NCBI RefSeq assembly: GCF_004216715.1
Contig: NZ_SGXG01000001.1
Location: forward strand, 1,674,001-1,738,000
DNA from: Cecembia calidifontis
GTDB lineage: Bacteria > Bacteroidota > Bacteroidia > Cytophagales > Cyclobacteriaceae
Length of the DNA stretch: 64,000 nt
Direction of reading: 5' to 3'
The notes beneath the pieces were generated by a model. It was not told the DNA's origin. It did no database searches and saw only the letters and a list, made by a program, of their open reading frames with translations. Positions 15,774 to 25,426 of this stretch are shown in pieces (position 1 is the stretch's first letter; each line of letters begins with the position of its first letter). Made by a program: the position numbers and the translations under genes.

Positions 15774-18700
15774 CAGACTCTCGCTAATCTTCCTTTTTTA
15801 GAAGTTAAATATGTATACACCGCTGGGATGACAAATAATGTCAGGATGGTTGAAAAGGCAAGACCACCTACTACTGCAACACCCATTGGCACCCGGCTTT
15901 CTGCACCGGCACCAAGGGCAAGAGCAATGGGCAGGATACCCAAAATAGTGGACAAGCTGGTCATCAGGATAGGCCTGAACCTGGCTTGGGCTGCACCTAA
16001 GATGGCTTCATCTACCGACATACCCTGTGCTTTTCTTTGGTTGGCAAATTCCACTATCAAGATACCGTTTTTGGTAACCAAGCCTATGAGCATGATAATA
16101 CCGATTTGACTGAAGATATTCAGGGTAAAGTCAAATGCCCATAAGGAAAGCAATGCGCCAAACAAGGCCAAAGGAACCGTAAACATGATGGTCAAGGGGT
16201 CTTTGAAGCTTTCAAATTGTGCTGACAATACCAAATAAATCAGAATCAGGGCAAACAAGAATGCAAAGATCAAGCTGTTTGAACTGTCGCGGAACTCTTT
16301 GGAAAGACCGGCTAAGTCTGTGCTGTAAGTATCGTCCAGCACTTCTTCTGCAATCCTGTCCATTTCATCCAAGCCTGTGCCGAGGGTATAGCCCGGGGCC
16401 AATCCTGCTGAAATGGTTGCACTTACAAATCGGTTGAAACGGTACAATTGTGGAGGGGTGCTTTTTTCCTTGATCGTCACCAAGTTGTCCAATTGGATCA
16501 ATTGACCATTGTCAGCCCTTACATACAACATCCTCAGGTTGACAGGTTCATTTCGGTCCGCCAATTGCATTTCACCCACTACCTGATACTGTTTGCCGTT
16601 CATAATGAAATATGCAAATCGCTGACCGGAATAAGAAAGCTGTAAAGTTCTGGCAATTTCCTGTACGGATACCCCAACGTTTCGGGCTTTTTCCCTATCG
16701 ATTTCTACTTCAATTTCCGGCTTGGTGAATTTCAAATTAACGTCAGCAAAACTGAATACAGGGCTTTGATTGGCTTTTTCAAGGAAAGGTGGTATGACTT
16801 CCTTGAGTTTGTCCAATGTAGGTGCCTGGATGACATACTGTACCGGCAATCCGCCCCTTCTGTCCCCAATGGATGGAGGCTGTGTAGCAAATGCCCTAAC
16901 TGAGGTGTAATTTCTCAGCATTCCCTGTACCTGATCGAAAATTTGCTGTTGGCTTCTTTCTCTTTCTGAGGCATCTTTTAGAATCAACCTCAAGAAACCG
17001 GAGTTTGTACTTGCCGTACCAAATCCCGGTGAAGTTACCGTAATGATACCTTCCCTTTCCTCCGGAGGGATCTTTTCCATGAAATCCCACAACATTTCGT
17101 CCAACACATTGTCCATGTAGCTGAAAGTAGCTCCTTCTGGACCCGTTAGGTTGACCCTCATCTCGCCCCGGTCTTCAATGGGAGATAATTCGGTTGGAAT
17201 TACGTTGAATAGCTGGTATATGCCAAAGCCCATGAGAGCAATGATCACAAAAGCCGACCATCGTACCTTCATGAATTTCTCAAGGGCTACATTATATTTC
17301 TCATTCAGCCACACAAAGAACGGCTCTGTCAGATTGTAGAAGGCATTTTGTTTTTCCCTTCTTTTCAACAGTTTGGAACTCAGCATGGGGGTCATGGTCA
17401 AGGCCACAAAGGAGGAGATGATCACTGCACCAGCTACCACAATACCAAATTCCCTAAATAACCTACCGGTTGTGCCGGTGAGGAATATTACGGGAAGGAA
17501 AACCGCTGCCAGAGCAACCGTAGTGGCGATTACCGCAAAGAAAATTTCTTCTGCCCCTTTTTCTGCAGCTTTATCAGGGTTTTCTCCTTTTTCTATCCTC
17601 GTATAGATGTTTTCCAATACCACAATGGCATCATCCACCACCAGACCAATAGAGAGTACGATTCCGAGCAAGGTGAGTACGTTGATGGAGAAATCCATAA
17701 GGTACATCACAAAGAAAACCCCAATCAAGGAAATTGGAATGGTCAATACCGGAATAAAGGTAGTCCTCCAATCCCTCAAAAAGAGGAAAATAATGCTCAC
17801 TACCAGGATAAATGCAATGAAGATGGTTTCTTGTACTTCCTTGATGGAGTTACGGATAAATTTGGTGGCATCGAATCCAATATCCAGTTTGATGTCTTCA
17901 GGAAGGTCTTTTTTGATGATTTCGAGCCTCCTGTAGAATTCATCGACAATTTCAATGTTATTGGAGCCGGGAAGGGGGACCAATACCACGCCCACCATAG
18001 GGATGCCGTCCCTTTTCAACACCGTTCTCTCGTTAAGGGCAGCCAATTCGGCACGTCCTATATCCTGGAATCTTACAATATTGTTCTGATCTTCTTTAAT
18101 GATCAGCTGGTTAAATTCCTGTGGAGTGCTCAGGCGGCTTTTGGTCCTAACGGAAAGCTCAATGGCAGAACCCTCAATCCTTCCAGATGGAAGTTCTACG
18201 TTTTCACTTTGAACCTTATTAAGTACATCAAGTGGGGTGATGCCATAGGAAGCCATTTTCAAAGGATCCATTCTCAAACGGATGGCATATCGCTTTTCTC
18301 CCCAAATCTGAACCGTACTTACTCCAGGGATGGTCTGTAACCGCTCTTTGAAAATATTGTTGGCGAGGTCGGAGATTTCAAGGAGATTTCTCCTGTCACT
18401 TTGAACATTCAAAAATAGAATGGGCTGGGAGTCGGAATCCGCTTTGGATACAACGGGAGGTTCTGTGTCAGGAGGAAGGTTCCTTTGGGCACCGGAGACC
18501 TTGTCCCTCACGTCATTGGCTGCGGCTTCGAGATCGGCGCCTACATCAAACTCCACGGTGATATTACTAGTACCGTCGTTACTGACGGAAGTTAGGGATT
18601 TGATACCTGCAATGCCATTGATAGCCTCTTCCAAAGGCTCAGTGATCTGGGCCTCGATCACGTCTGCATTGGCCCCTACATAAGTAGTCCTTACGTTAAT

Positions 18701-18835
18701 GATAGGAGGGTCAACGCTTGGAAATTCTCTTACACCTAATAAGGAAATACCTATGGACCCAAAAAGCACTATGGTCAAGGACATCACAATGGCCAAGACC
18801 GGCCTCCTGATACTTATGGTTGAAAGACTCGCCAT
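15773..18835 (-). CDS. RND family (HAE1/AcrB-like) efflux transporter permease
   Basis: 1020 aa, the normal size. It starts with the inner-membrane helix SIRRPVLAIVMSLTIVLFG and the GVREFPSVDPPIINVRT segment typical of RND pumps. The proton-relay pair is present (DD in GLVVDDAIVVLENIYTRIEKG), as is the conserved Lys in GLVTKNGILIVEFANQRK in the second half. Two internally repeated halves with large periplasmic loops are evident. Such pumps use proton flux to export drugs, detergents or metabolites from the periplasm; the substrate is not predictable. It is 2 bases downstream of the adaptor gene and overlaps the TolC gene. Confidence 0.95.
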   Translation of the reverse strand: MASLSTISIRRPVLAIVMSLTIVLFGSIGISLLGVREFPSVDPPIINVRTTYVGANADVIEAQITEPLEEAINGIAGIKSLTSVSNDGTSNITVEFDVGADLEAAANDVRDKVSGAQRNLPPDTEPPVVSKADSDSQPILFLNVQSDRRNLLEISDLANNIFKERLQTIPGVSTVQIWGEKRYAIRLRMDPLKMASYGITPLDVLNKVQSENVELPSGRIEGSAIELSVRTKSRLSTPQEFNQLIIKEDQNNIVRFQDIGRAELAALNERTVLKRDGIPMVGVVLVPLPGSNNIEIVDEFYRRLEIIKKDLPEDIKLDIGFDATKFIRNSIKEVQETIFIAFILVVSIIFLFLRDWRTTFIPVLTIPISLIGVFFVMYLMDFSINVLTLLGIVLSIGLVVDDAIVVLENIYTRIEKGENPDKAAEKGAEEIFFAVIATTVALAAVFLPVIFLTGTTGRLFREFGIVVAGAVIISSFVALTMTPMLSSKLLKRREKQNAFYNLTEPFFVWLNEKYNVALEKFMKVRWSAFVIIALMGFGIYQLFNVIPTELSPIEDRGEMRVNLTGPEGATFSYMDNVLDEMLWDFMEKIPPEEREGIITVTSPGFGTASTNSGFLRLILKDASERERSQQQIFDQVQGMLRNYTSVRAFATQPPSIGDRRGGLPVQYVIQAPTLDKLKEVIPPFLEKANQSPVFSFADVNLKFTKPEIEVEIDREKARNVGVSVQEIARTLQLSYSGQRFAYFIMNGKQYQVVGEMQLADRNEPVNLRMLYVRADNGQLIQLDNLVTIKEKSTPPQLYRFNRFVSATISAGLAPGYTLGTGLDEMDRIAEEVLDDTYSTDLAGLSKEFRDSSNSLIFAFLFALILIYLVLSAQFESFKDPLTIMFTVPLALFGALLSLWAFDFTLNIFSQIGIIMLIGLVTKNGILIVEFANQRKAQGMSVDEAILGAAQARFRPILMTSLSTILGILPIALALGAGAESRVPMGVAVVGGLAFSTILTLFVIPAVYTYLTSKKGRLARV

Positions 18836-18837
18836 AT

Positions 18838-19935
18838 TTAATTGATTTTATTGTAGTTGACAGGCATGCCTGCACGTACTTGCAATACTCCGGTGGTCAG
18901 TACAAGATCACCTTCTTTTACTCCATTGACCAATTGTACGTATCTATCCGTACGGGTGCCAATGGAGACCTGCCTTTCTTCGACTTTTCCTTCTGCGTTT
19001 ACCACGAAAACTTTATATCCGCTAAGTTCAGGTATGATGGCTTCAGATGGTACCATGAGGGCATTCTCTTCCACACCAAGGATATATTTGATCCTTACGA
19101 ACATGCCCGGAAGGAATCTTCTTTCCTTGTTGGGGCTGGTTGCCCTTAGTTTCAAAGTCCTGGTACCCGCATCAATATTAGGTTCATAGGCATATACGGT
19201 ACCTTCCACTTCCTGACCTCCCGCTTCATTGGAGAAGAATACTTTTGAGCCCAACTGTACCTGATTGGCATACCTTTCCGGGATGGAAAATTCAATTTTG
19301 ATGGGGTCAATGTTGACGATGCTGGCAATAATGTCACCTGTACCGATTACACTTCCTTCTGAGATCTGCCTCAGACCCAAAACCCCATCAAATGGTGCTC
19401 TGATGATGGTTTTGTTCAGCTGTGCTTCTACTAATCTCAGGTCAGCCAAATTGGTATTGAACTGGTTCAAGACAATATCATATTCCTCCTGAGAAATGGC
19501 TTCTTTTTCCAATAATTGCTTTTGCCTGTTTTCCTGGCTTTCGAATAGCTTTTTGGTATACTCCAATCTTTGGTATTGTGCCCTCAGTTCATCATCGTTG
19601 AGATAAACCAGTGGGGTTCCTTTTCTGACAAATTCACCTTCTCTGAAAGTAATCTTTTTTACCAGTCCTGCAATCTCTGGTCTAAGGTTAACTGTTTCGT
19701 TAGGAATGATGGTTCCGGTTACACTCAGGTTGTTCTCCAATCTTTCAGGTCTCAATTCTACCACATTGACTGGAAGGGGCTGGCCTTGTCCTGGTCCTCC
19801 TGGTCCTTGGGTACTGGCCGGTGAAGGAGCGTTTTTACCTCCTCCCATGATTGTGTCCCTTCTTGGGTAAATAAAAATCACTGCGATCACCGCAACGATT
19901 ACCACTACTAAAATGATTTTGGTTTGTTTTTTCAT
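18838..19935 (-). CDS. RND efflux periplasmic adaptor (membrane fusion protein)
   Basis: 365 aa. An N-terminal membrane anchor (IILVVVIVAVIAVIFIY) is followed by a Pro/Gly/Gln-rich linker, the lipoyl-like half motifs (NLRPEIAGLVKKITFREGEFVRKGTPLVYLND and IIRAPFDGVLGLRQISEGSVI), a coiled-coil hairpin between them, then beta-barrel and membrane-proximal domains. It bridges the RND pump and the TolC duct. It starts 3 bases after the stop of the alpha/beta hydrolase gene, so that enzyme gene is the first member of the efflux operon. Confidence 0.94.
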   Translation of the reverse strand: MKKQTKIILVVVIVAVIAVIFIYPRRDTIMGGGKNAPSPASTQGPGGPGQGQPLPVNVVELRPERLENNLSVTGTIIPNETVNLRPEIAGLVKKITFREGEFVRKGTPLVYLNDDELRAQYQRLEYTKKLFESQENRQKQLLEKEAISQEEYDIVLNQFNTNLADLRLVEAQLNKTIIRAPFDGVLGLRQISEGSVIGTGDIIASIVNIDPIKIEFSIPERYANQVQLGSKVFFSNEAGGQEVEGTVYAYEPNIDAGTRTLKLRATSPNKERRFLPGMFVRIKYILGVEENALMVPSEAIIPELSGYKVFVVNAEGKVEERQVSIGTRTDRYVQLVNGVKEGDLVLTTGVLQVRAGMPVNYNKIN

Positions 19936-19938
19936 TCT

Positions 19939-20775
19939 TTATGAATCCAAAGAATTAATGTATAGAGTTTGATTTTGATTTCTAAGGAATTGAAGAGAGA
20001 CCTGATTGAATACCTCAGGTTGCTCAACATTGACCACATGTCCACAGGCTTTGACAATTTTCAAGATTGAAAGTTTATGCTCCTGAACAATTTTCTTGAC
20101 CGGTTCCAAAAACATGATGTCTTCTTCTCCCATGACATATAAGGTGGGAATATGGATGTCTTTTTGTTTGAAATATTTCAAAAGCGGGTTGACATCTTTG
20201 GTCAGTTTGAACCAGCGGATGAATTCCTTTTGGCAGAGCCTTTTAGCTTCTCTGATGAAAAGGTTCCTCGATTCGGCATGATGCTTCCTGGGCATAATGA
20301 TCCAGGCAAACAGACTATACAGCCACATGTAAGGCACTACAGACTTGAAGGTATTGCCGAGAAATACCAACATCCTCGAAGTAATGTTCAATTGGGTGAC
20401 CGCACCGGCCATTACCATGGACTTTACCCTTTGGGGTTCCATTTCTGCAAGTTGACGGGTCAGGATGGTTCCCAGTGAGACTCCCATAAAATGGGCAGGA
20501 GGTAAGGACAGATGGTCCAATACTTCAATGATATCCTTGGTTACTGCCTGAAAAGTGTATTTCTCATTCCAAATGTTTTTGAATGAACCGGCAGACTTTC
20601 CATGACCTCTGAGGTCGATCAATAATAAATTGAATTCTTCTCTGAACTCCCTGATCTGTTTATGCCAGATAGCGGACGATCCCCCAGCTCCATGGATGAA
20701 TACTACCCATTCCGAACTGGAAGGATGATGGTACGTTTTATAGTACAACATGCCTTTTTTTTGTTTACCTAGCAT
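19939..20775 (-). CDS. Alpha/beta hydrolase, first gene of the RND operon
   Basis: 278 aa from the ATG at 20775; the longer frame to 20784 begins with TTG and has no support. It has the HGAGGSSAIWHKQ oxyanion segment, DLRGHGKSAG, nucleophile elbow GVSLG, an Asp region near MGEEDIMFLEP and the catalytic His in ACGHVVNVEQP, all typical of esterase/haloperoxidase-like hydrolases. A central hydrophobic stretch (MLVFLGNTFKSVVPYMWLYSLFAWIIM) suggests a lid domain that may contact the membrane. The 3-base spacing to the adaptor gene implies a link with the exported compound, for example hydrolysis of a toxic ester, but this is inference. Confidence 0.85.
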   Translation of the reverse strand: MLGKQKKGMLYYKTYHHPSSSEWVVFIHGAGGSSAIWHKQIREFREEFNLLLIDLRGHGKSAGSFKNIWNEKYTFQAVTKDIIEVLDHLSLPPAHFMGVSLGTILTRQLAEMEPQRVKSMVMAGAVTQLNITSRMLVFLGNTFKSVVPYMWLYSLFAWIIMPRKHHAESRNLFIREAKRLCQKEFIRWFKLTKDVNPLLKYFKQKDIHIPTLYVMGEEDIMFLEPVKKIVQEHKLSILKIVKACGHVVNVEQPEVFNQVSLQFLRNQNQTLYINSLDS

Positions 20776-21040
20776 ATAACCCAAACTTCAGCAGATAGTT
20801 ATTCAACCGAAAGCTACTGCCTTTCGTTCGCCTAAGAAATGAAATAAACATAGGTGGCTTTAAAGGTCTATTAATGGTCAATTGCTGGGAATGATTTAAG
20901 CAAAAAAAGTAGGTTTGTGTAATTCTTACATAATGATGAATTTCTGCTTAATCTCCGCCAAGTAAAGAACTGGCGGATACAGCAATTGCTGTAACTCATT
21001 CTCTTTTATTTTATCTTATGACCACTGTTTTTGGCAAGCA

Positions 21041-21463
21041 TTACTTTGCAAAAATCTGACTCTCATCCTGAAAAGATTTGAATTCTAAAGCATTGCCTGC
21101 CGGGTCAAGGAAAAACATGGTGGCCTGTTCCCCCACTTCACCTTTGAACCTGATATAGGGTTCTATCACAAATTCGATTCCGTGCTTGGTTAATTTATCT
21201 GCTAGCTCATGCCATTCATCCCAAGGTAGAATTGCGCCAAAATGCCTGACTGGAACATTTTTACCATCCACTTCATTGGCTTTGGCCAGGGAAAGTTCTT
21301 CCGGCCTGACATGCGCTGATAATTGATGGCCAAAAAAGTTGAAATCAATCCATTTATCTGTACTTCTGCCTATCTCGCAGCCAAGAAGGTCTCCGTAAAA
21401 GGCGCGTGTTTCTTCTATATCCCGAATAGGAAATGCAAGGTGAAAAGGTTTGAATTGGCTCAT
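21041..21463 (-). CDS. VOC superfamily (glyoxalase/bleomycin resistance/dioxygenase-like) protein
   Basis: 140 aa, a single pair of beta-alpha-beta-beta-beta modules. It starts FKPFHLAFPIRDIEETRAFYGDLLGCEIGR, with the metal-ligand His in HLAF, a second His in VRHFGA and the Glu in NALEFKSF, as in VOC metalloenzymes. Close relatives are annotated glyoxalase-like or dioxygenase-like; the substrate is unknown. It is monocistronic, divergent from the patatin gene with a 65-base gap. Confidence 0.87.
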   Translation of the reverse strand: MSQFKPFHLAFPIRDIEETRAFYGDLLGCEIGRSTDKWIDFNFFGHQLSAHVRPEELSLAKANEVDGKNVPVRHFGAILPWDEWHELADKLTKHGIEFVIEPYIRFKGEVGEQATMFFLDPAGNALEFKSFQDESQIFAK

Positions 21464-21528
21464 ATTTCTTTAAATTCGTCCTGCAAAATTGTATGTATTT
21501 TCTTTTTTTTTAAAAGTGATAATTAACT

Positions 21529-22437
21529 ATGGGTAAGAAAACTGTTTCATTGGTACTTTCAAGTGGTGGAGCTCGGGGTATGGCCCATATCGGTGCTATT
21601 GAGGCCCTGGAGGAGAAAGGGTTTGAAATAGTATCCATTGCAGGATGTTCGGCCGGAGCACTTATTGGAGGCATTTATGCTACAGGTCATCTGCCTAAAT
21701 TCAAAGATTGGATCTGTAACCTTGACAGGATTGATGTTTTTTCCCTTATGGATTTTACTTTGTCCAGTAAAGGGTTCATCAAAGGGGAAAAGGTATTTGG
21801 GGAATTGAAGAAACTGATTGCGGATTGTGATATAGAAGACCTTGCCGTTCCTTTCCGATGCAATGCCGTCGAGATTCCTTCTGGAAAGGAGAAGGTTTTT
21901 AAATCCGGAAGTCTTTATGAAGCTATCCGGGCTTCTGTTTCCATTCCCACTGTCCTTATGCCGGCACGTATTGGCAGAAATGAATATATAGATGGAGGAA
22001 TTTTAAACCCGATCCCGTTTAACCTTTTGGAAGATAAATATTTAGGTGAACTGATTGCTGCTGTGGATCTAAACGGGCCGAAGGATGCATTGGTAAAAGT
22101 AAATAACCAAAGTAAGAAAGAACCTGCGCTCAAATTGCCTTCCTGGCTCAAAGAATACCAAAAGAAATTTTCGAGCTATTTTTCCAGTGGGGAAAAGGAA
22201 CAGAAGGAGGTAAAGCATAAAGGGATGAGTTCCGTTGAGCTGCTCAACTATTCTTTTGACCTTCTTCAGGATAAACTGTCAGAATTGGTCATCGAGAAGC
22301 ATAGAACGGATATTCTGATTGAGATATCCAGGGAACAGGCAGGGACACTGGAATTCCATAGGGCAGAAGAATTGATACAGGTGGGTAAGGAAAAAATGAT
22401 GGAAGCCATAGAAGAATTTGAAGATGGAAGTCAATGA
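21529..22437 (+). CDS. Patatin-like phospholipase (RssA-type)
   Basis: 302 aa. The Ser-Asp dyad motifs are intact: oxyanion SSGGARGMAHIGAIEALEE, nucleophile GCSAG, and DGG in EYIDGGILNPIP. The remainder after ~residue 200 is a charged, partly helical tail. There is no signal peptide, so it is probably a cytoplasmic or inner-membrane-associated lipid acyl hydrolase. Its last 14 bases overlap the start of the methyltransferase gene, indicating translational coupling. Confidence 0.9.
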   Translation: MGKKTVSLVLSSGGARGMAHIGAIEALEEKGFEIVSIAGCSAGALIGGIYATGHLPKFKDWICNLDRIDVFSLMDFTLSSKGFIKGEKVFGELKKLIADCDIEDLAVPFRCNAVEIPSGKEKVFKSGSLYEAIRASVSIPTVLMPARIGRNEYIDGGILNPIPFNLLEDKYLGELIAAVDLNGPKDALVKVNNQSKKEPALKLPSWLKEYQKKFSSYFSSGEKEQKEVKHKGMSSVELLNYSFDLLQDKLSELVIEKHRTDILIEISREQAGTLEFHRAEELIQVGKEKMMEAIEEFEDGSQ

Positions 22438-23041
22438 ACTCAACGCCCTATTGGGTAACCTTGATATTTACCTTTTGGATCAAATTTTAAAAGGAAGGTT
22501 CGACAAGCAAATGAAAATATTGGATGCCGGATGTGGGGAGGGTAGGAACTGCATTTATTTCCTCCATCAGGGGTATCAGATTTTTGGATGCGATGCCAGT
22601 CCCATTGCCATTCAGATGGCCAGGATATATGCCCAGACCATACAGAAGGATTATGATGTGCACCGCTTCCAAAAGGCATCTGTGGAGGATATGCCCTTTC
22701 ATTCGGGAGCTTTTGACGCATTGATCAGCTCAGCAGTTTTACATTTTGCACGTTCGGAAACCCATTTTTTCCAAATGATGGATGAGATGATGCGGATATT
22801 GAAACCGGGAGGAATATTTTTTCTACGGATGTGTACAGATGCTGGGAATATATTGGCCAATTCTCCCCATTTGGGAGAGGGGGTTTACCTGCTTCCAGAT
22901 GGTTCAGAGCGTTTTGTGCTGACTTCAAAACTTGAAAATGAAATAATGGACCGCTATGCACTGGAGTATATAGAGCCGGCCAAAAGTGTCCTTGTCCAAG
23001 GTCAAAGGAGTATGGGTGTGTTTGTTTTACGGAAAAGATAA
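22424..23041 (+). CDS. Class I SAM-dependent methyltransferase
   Basis: 205 aa from ATG 22424, located inside the end of the patatin gene; the frame is open slightly upstream from a TTG at 22418 but the ATG is the natural start. SAM-binding motif I is ILDAGCGEGRNCIYFLHQG, followed by the acidic loop GCDASPIAIQMA, motif II SVEDMPFHSGAFDALISSAVLHF and motif III ILKPGGIFFLRM. The target is unknown. It has the tellurite-resistance/TehB-like or ubiquinone-type methylase appearance. Coupling to a phospholipase suggests a shared physiological role, perhaps in lipid metabolism, but this is speculative. Confidence 0.87.
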   Translation: MEVNELNALLGNLDIYLLDQILKGRFDKQMKILDAGCGEGRNCIYFLHQGYQIFGCDASPIAIQMARIYAQTIQKDYDVHRFQKASVEDMPFHSGAFDALISSAVLHFARSETHFFQMMDEMMRILKPGGIFFLRMCTDAGNILANSPHLGEGVYLLPDGSERFVLTSKLENEIMDRYALEYIEPAKSVLVQGQRSMGVFVLRKR

Positions 23042-23194
23042 AGGATTCCAAATTTCGGAATTGGGATTGCTGAAGTAATTGTCTAAGAGGGATCCATTTT
23101 AATGAGCCCCTTGTTTTCCTAAACTCCCTAATCTTTTCCGAAATCTGCCTTCCGAAATCCGAAATTACCTGGTACTTAGTATTTGGTAAGCCTA

Positions 23195-24676
23195 CTATTT
23201 CGCTTCTAAATTCTCCTCCACCATCTCTGTCATGATCTTCGCTGAAAGCAGACAAAGCGGAATCCCTCCTCCGGGATGCACACTGCCGCCACAGAAATAG
23301 AGGTTTTTGATCGTTGAGGAATAATTGGCATGGCGGAGGAAAGCCGCGTACATATTATTCGAACTATTGCCATAAAGTGCCCCGTTGGCACTGGATGTGC
23401 GGCTTTCTATGGTCCTTGGTTCGAGGACATCTTCAACTTCGATCAGGGATTCTATATCCGTTTTCAGGATGCGGTTGATTTTGGCAATGATGTTTTTCCT
23501 TGCTTCAATGATCATTTTGTCCCATTCCTGTCCTTGGTTATTGGGCACATTGATCATGGTGAACCAGTTCATGCAGCCTTTTGGGGCATCATCAGGTTTG
23601 TAGACCGAAGTGATGTTGATATAGACCGTGGGGTCATGGTAGATGGTTTTTTTATGGAAGATATGCTCAAACTCCTCCCTGTAGTTGTCAGAAAAAAGGA
23701 TATTATGCAGGTCTAATTCGGCAAAATTCTTTTTGATACCCCAGTAAAAAATCAGCGCAGAACTGGATTTGGGCTGATTGAGCAACAGTTTGGGTTGTTT
23801 TTGCTTTCGTAAAATAGATTTGTAGGCATTGACCATATCCATGTTGTTTACAATGATATCGGCCAGGTATTTTTGGCCATTGACCAGTACCCCGCTGGCT
23901 TTATGGTTATCTACCAGAACCTCATCCACTTTGGCATTGAAAGTAAAGTCAACGCCCAGTTCCAGGGCAAGCCTATAAATGGACAAGGTAATGTCATGCA
24001 TTCCATTTTTTGGGAAAAAGGCACCTATATTGAACTCCAGGTGGGGGATGATATTCAGCGTGGCAGGAGTTTGGTAAGGATTGGAGCCATTGTAAGTGGC
24101 GTAGCGGTTGAACAGCTGCACCATTTTTGGCTGGACAAATCTTTTTTCATTGGCTTTGTTCATGGTGCTGAAAATCCCCAGTTTGCCCATTTTCAGATAG
24201 GATTTCAGGGCTTCCTTGTTTGTCCAGGTATTCAGTTTATGCAAAGAGCGGTGCATAAATAGGGGAGAAAGGTGATCATAAATAAACGCTGAAGATTTCA
24301 AAGCCTTTCGGACATTGTCAGCAGGTTCTCCCAATTTGGTTTCCACCTCATCGGCAAATTGATTGATATCCGCCCAAGCCTTAACCTGATTTCCGTCTTC
24401 CCAAAAGTAATGACAAGCTACCGGAAGCTTGATATACTGGAAATGATCAGATGGGTTTTTTCCTGAAATTCGGAAGAGTTCCTCAACCTGATCGGGAAGG
24501 GTAAAGAGTGAAGGTCCCGCATCAAATCGGTAACCTTTAATTTCAATTTCGGAAAGTTTTCCTCCAGGATAGGCATTGGCTTCAAAAACCTGAACCTGAA
24601 AACCTTTATTGGCAAGGCGGACAGCAGCGGCAAGCCCTGCAATGCCCGCACCGATGACGATGGCTTTTTTGGACAT
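23195..24676 (-). CDS. crtD: Carotenoid desaturase of the CrtI/CrtD family
   Basis: 493 aa FAD-dependent desaturase. N-terminal Rossmann motif GAGIAGLAAAVRLANKG, then FEANAYPGGKLSEIEIKGYRFDAGPSLFT, and the C-terminal FAD-contacting NLYFCGGSVHPGGGIPLCLLSAK define the phytoene desaturase superfamily. The overall sequence (FEANAYPGGKL, SSALIFYWGIKKNF, DPTVYINITS) looks closest to the Bacteroidota 1-hydroxycarotenoid 3,4-desaturase CrtD, which makes 3,4-desaturated acyclic or monocyclic carotenoids such as myxol- or saproxanthin-type pigments. CrtI (phytoene desaturase) is the alternative. It is isolated: no crtB, crtY, crtZ or other crt gene is nearby. Confidence 0.82.
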   Translation of the reverse strand: MSKKAIVIGAGIAGLAAAVRLANKGFQVQVFEANAYPGGKLSEIEIKGYRFDAGPSLFTLPDQVEELFRISGKNPSDHFQYIKLPVACHYFWEDGNQVKAWADINQFADEVETKLGEPADNVRKALKSSAFIYDHLSPLFMHRSLHKLNTWTNKEALKSYLKMGKLGIFSTMNKANEKRFVQPKMVQLFNRYATYNGSNPYQTPATLNIIPHLEFNIGAFFPKNGMHDITLSIYRLALELGVDFTFNAKVDEVLVDNHKASGVLVNGQKYLADIIVNNMDMVNAYKSILRKQKQPKLLLNQPKSSSALIFYWGIKKNFAELDLHNILFSDNYREEFEHIFHKKTIYHDPTVYINITSVYKPDDAPKGCMNWFTMINVPNNQGQEWDKMIIEARKNIIAKINRILKTDIESLIEVEDVLEPRTIESRTSSANGALYGNSSNNMYAAFLRHANYSSTIKNLYFCGGSVHPGGGIPLCLLSAKIMTEMVEENLEAK

Positions 24677-24827
24677 GAAGTATTAACAAATAAGCATTAA
24701 GAGAGTTTAAAGTTACTCCATTTTGCCTAGAAGGAGCTTGTTTCTTTTTTAGGTTCTGACTACTACTGTGATTTCACTGTTCCAATGAAAATTGAAAAAC
24801 AAAAAAACGTATTTTAAATACAAAAAT

Positions 24828-24857
24828 TTGCTTTTAAAAAAAATTGTCGTAACTTAG
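24828..24857 (+). promoter_or_regulatory. Putative Bacteroidota promoter upstream of lipoprotein gene 24890
   Basis: TTTG at 24828-24831, 18 bases, then TAACTTAG at 24850-24857 approximates the -33/-7 consensus TTTG-N17-23-TAnnTTTG. The region is very A/T-rich. The predicted leader is about 25 bases. Confidence 0.4.
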
Positions 24858-24889
24858 TTCCATCAATTATCATTTTTTACAAATAGACC

Positions 24890-25399
24890 ATGAAAAATTT
24901 AATCACAAAATTCAAAAATGTACTCGTGATAGGAGTAGCAGGCATGATGATGTTTTCCTGTGAAATGACTGAATCTTTCACGCAGGTAGAAAAAGGTACG
25001 GAAGCAGAGGAGATGAATGCAGGCAGCAGTTTCAGCTCTTCAGGATTTGGAATGGAAAATGCCAGAATTTATGCTGATCATTCCTTTAGTTTCATTGAAA
25101 ATGAAGACGGCAGTTTAACCTTTACGTTTGTCCCTAAAGTTAACCTAGAAAATGCCCGGTTGGTCTTCACCTTTGCGCAGGGCGTGGAAGTCGATGGATT
25201 GGGAGACTGGTCAATTAACGGCGCGACAAGGCAAAAAACTTTAAATCTTCATGCCATGGCTACTTATTCCTGGACCCTGTTTTTGGAGCCTGATGGAAAA
25301 GGTGAAGGGCAAGTAAGGGCCGACCTTTGGACAGATTTCACTGTCAATGGAGAGTCCAAGAAATCTGATCTTCAAAATATCTTAAAATCTTTCAGATAA
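24890..25399 (+). CDS. Unrecognised small lipoprotein
   Basis: 169 aa with a lipoprotein signal peptide (VLVIGVAGMMMFSC, Cys24). The first ~30 mature residues are acidic and Ser/Gly-rich (a flexible linker), followed by a predicted beta-rich domain (NARIYADHSFSFIENEDGSLTFTFVPKV, VDGLGDWSING). I do not recognise a family. The gene stands alone with a plausible promoter and a strong terminator, which suggests substantial independent expression. Confidence 0.7.
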   Translation: MKNLITKFKNVLVIGVAGMMMFSCEMTESFTQVEKGTEAEEMNAGSSFSSSGFGMENARIYADHSFSFIENEDGSLTFTFVPKVNLENARLVFTFAQGVEVDGLGDWSINGATRQKTLNLHAMATYSWTLFLEPDGKGEGQVRADLWTDFTVNGESKKSDLQNILKSFR

Positions 25400-25426
25400 T
25401 ATTTTTTGATAAGCCCTAGTGAAAGT

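Noticed and set aside
17831..18340. 169-codon plus-strand frame within the RND pump gene
   Set aside because: Antisense shadow of a conserved coding region; no ribosome-binding site or family features.
20785..21040. Possible small RNA or tRNA in the 256-base gap
   Set aside because: No cloverleaf, no strong hairpin with a T-tract, and no conserved promoter pair found. Only a short imperfect inverted repeat (cgccaagtaaagaactggcgg) is visible.
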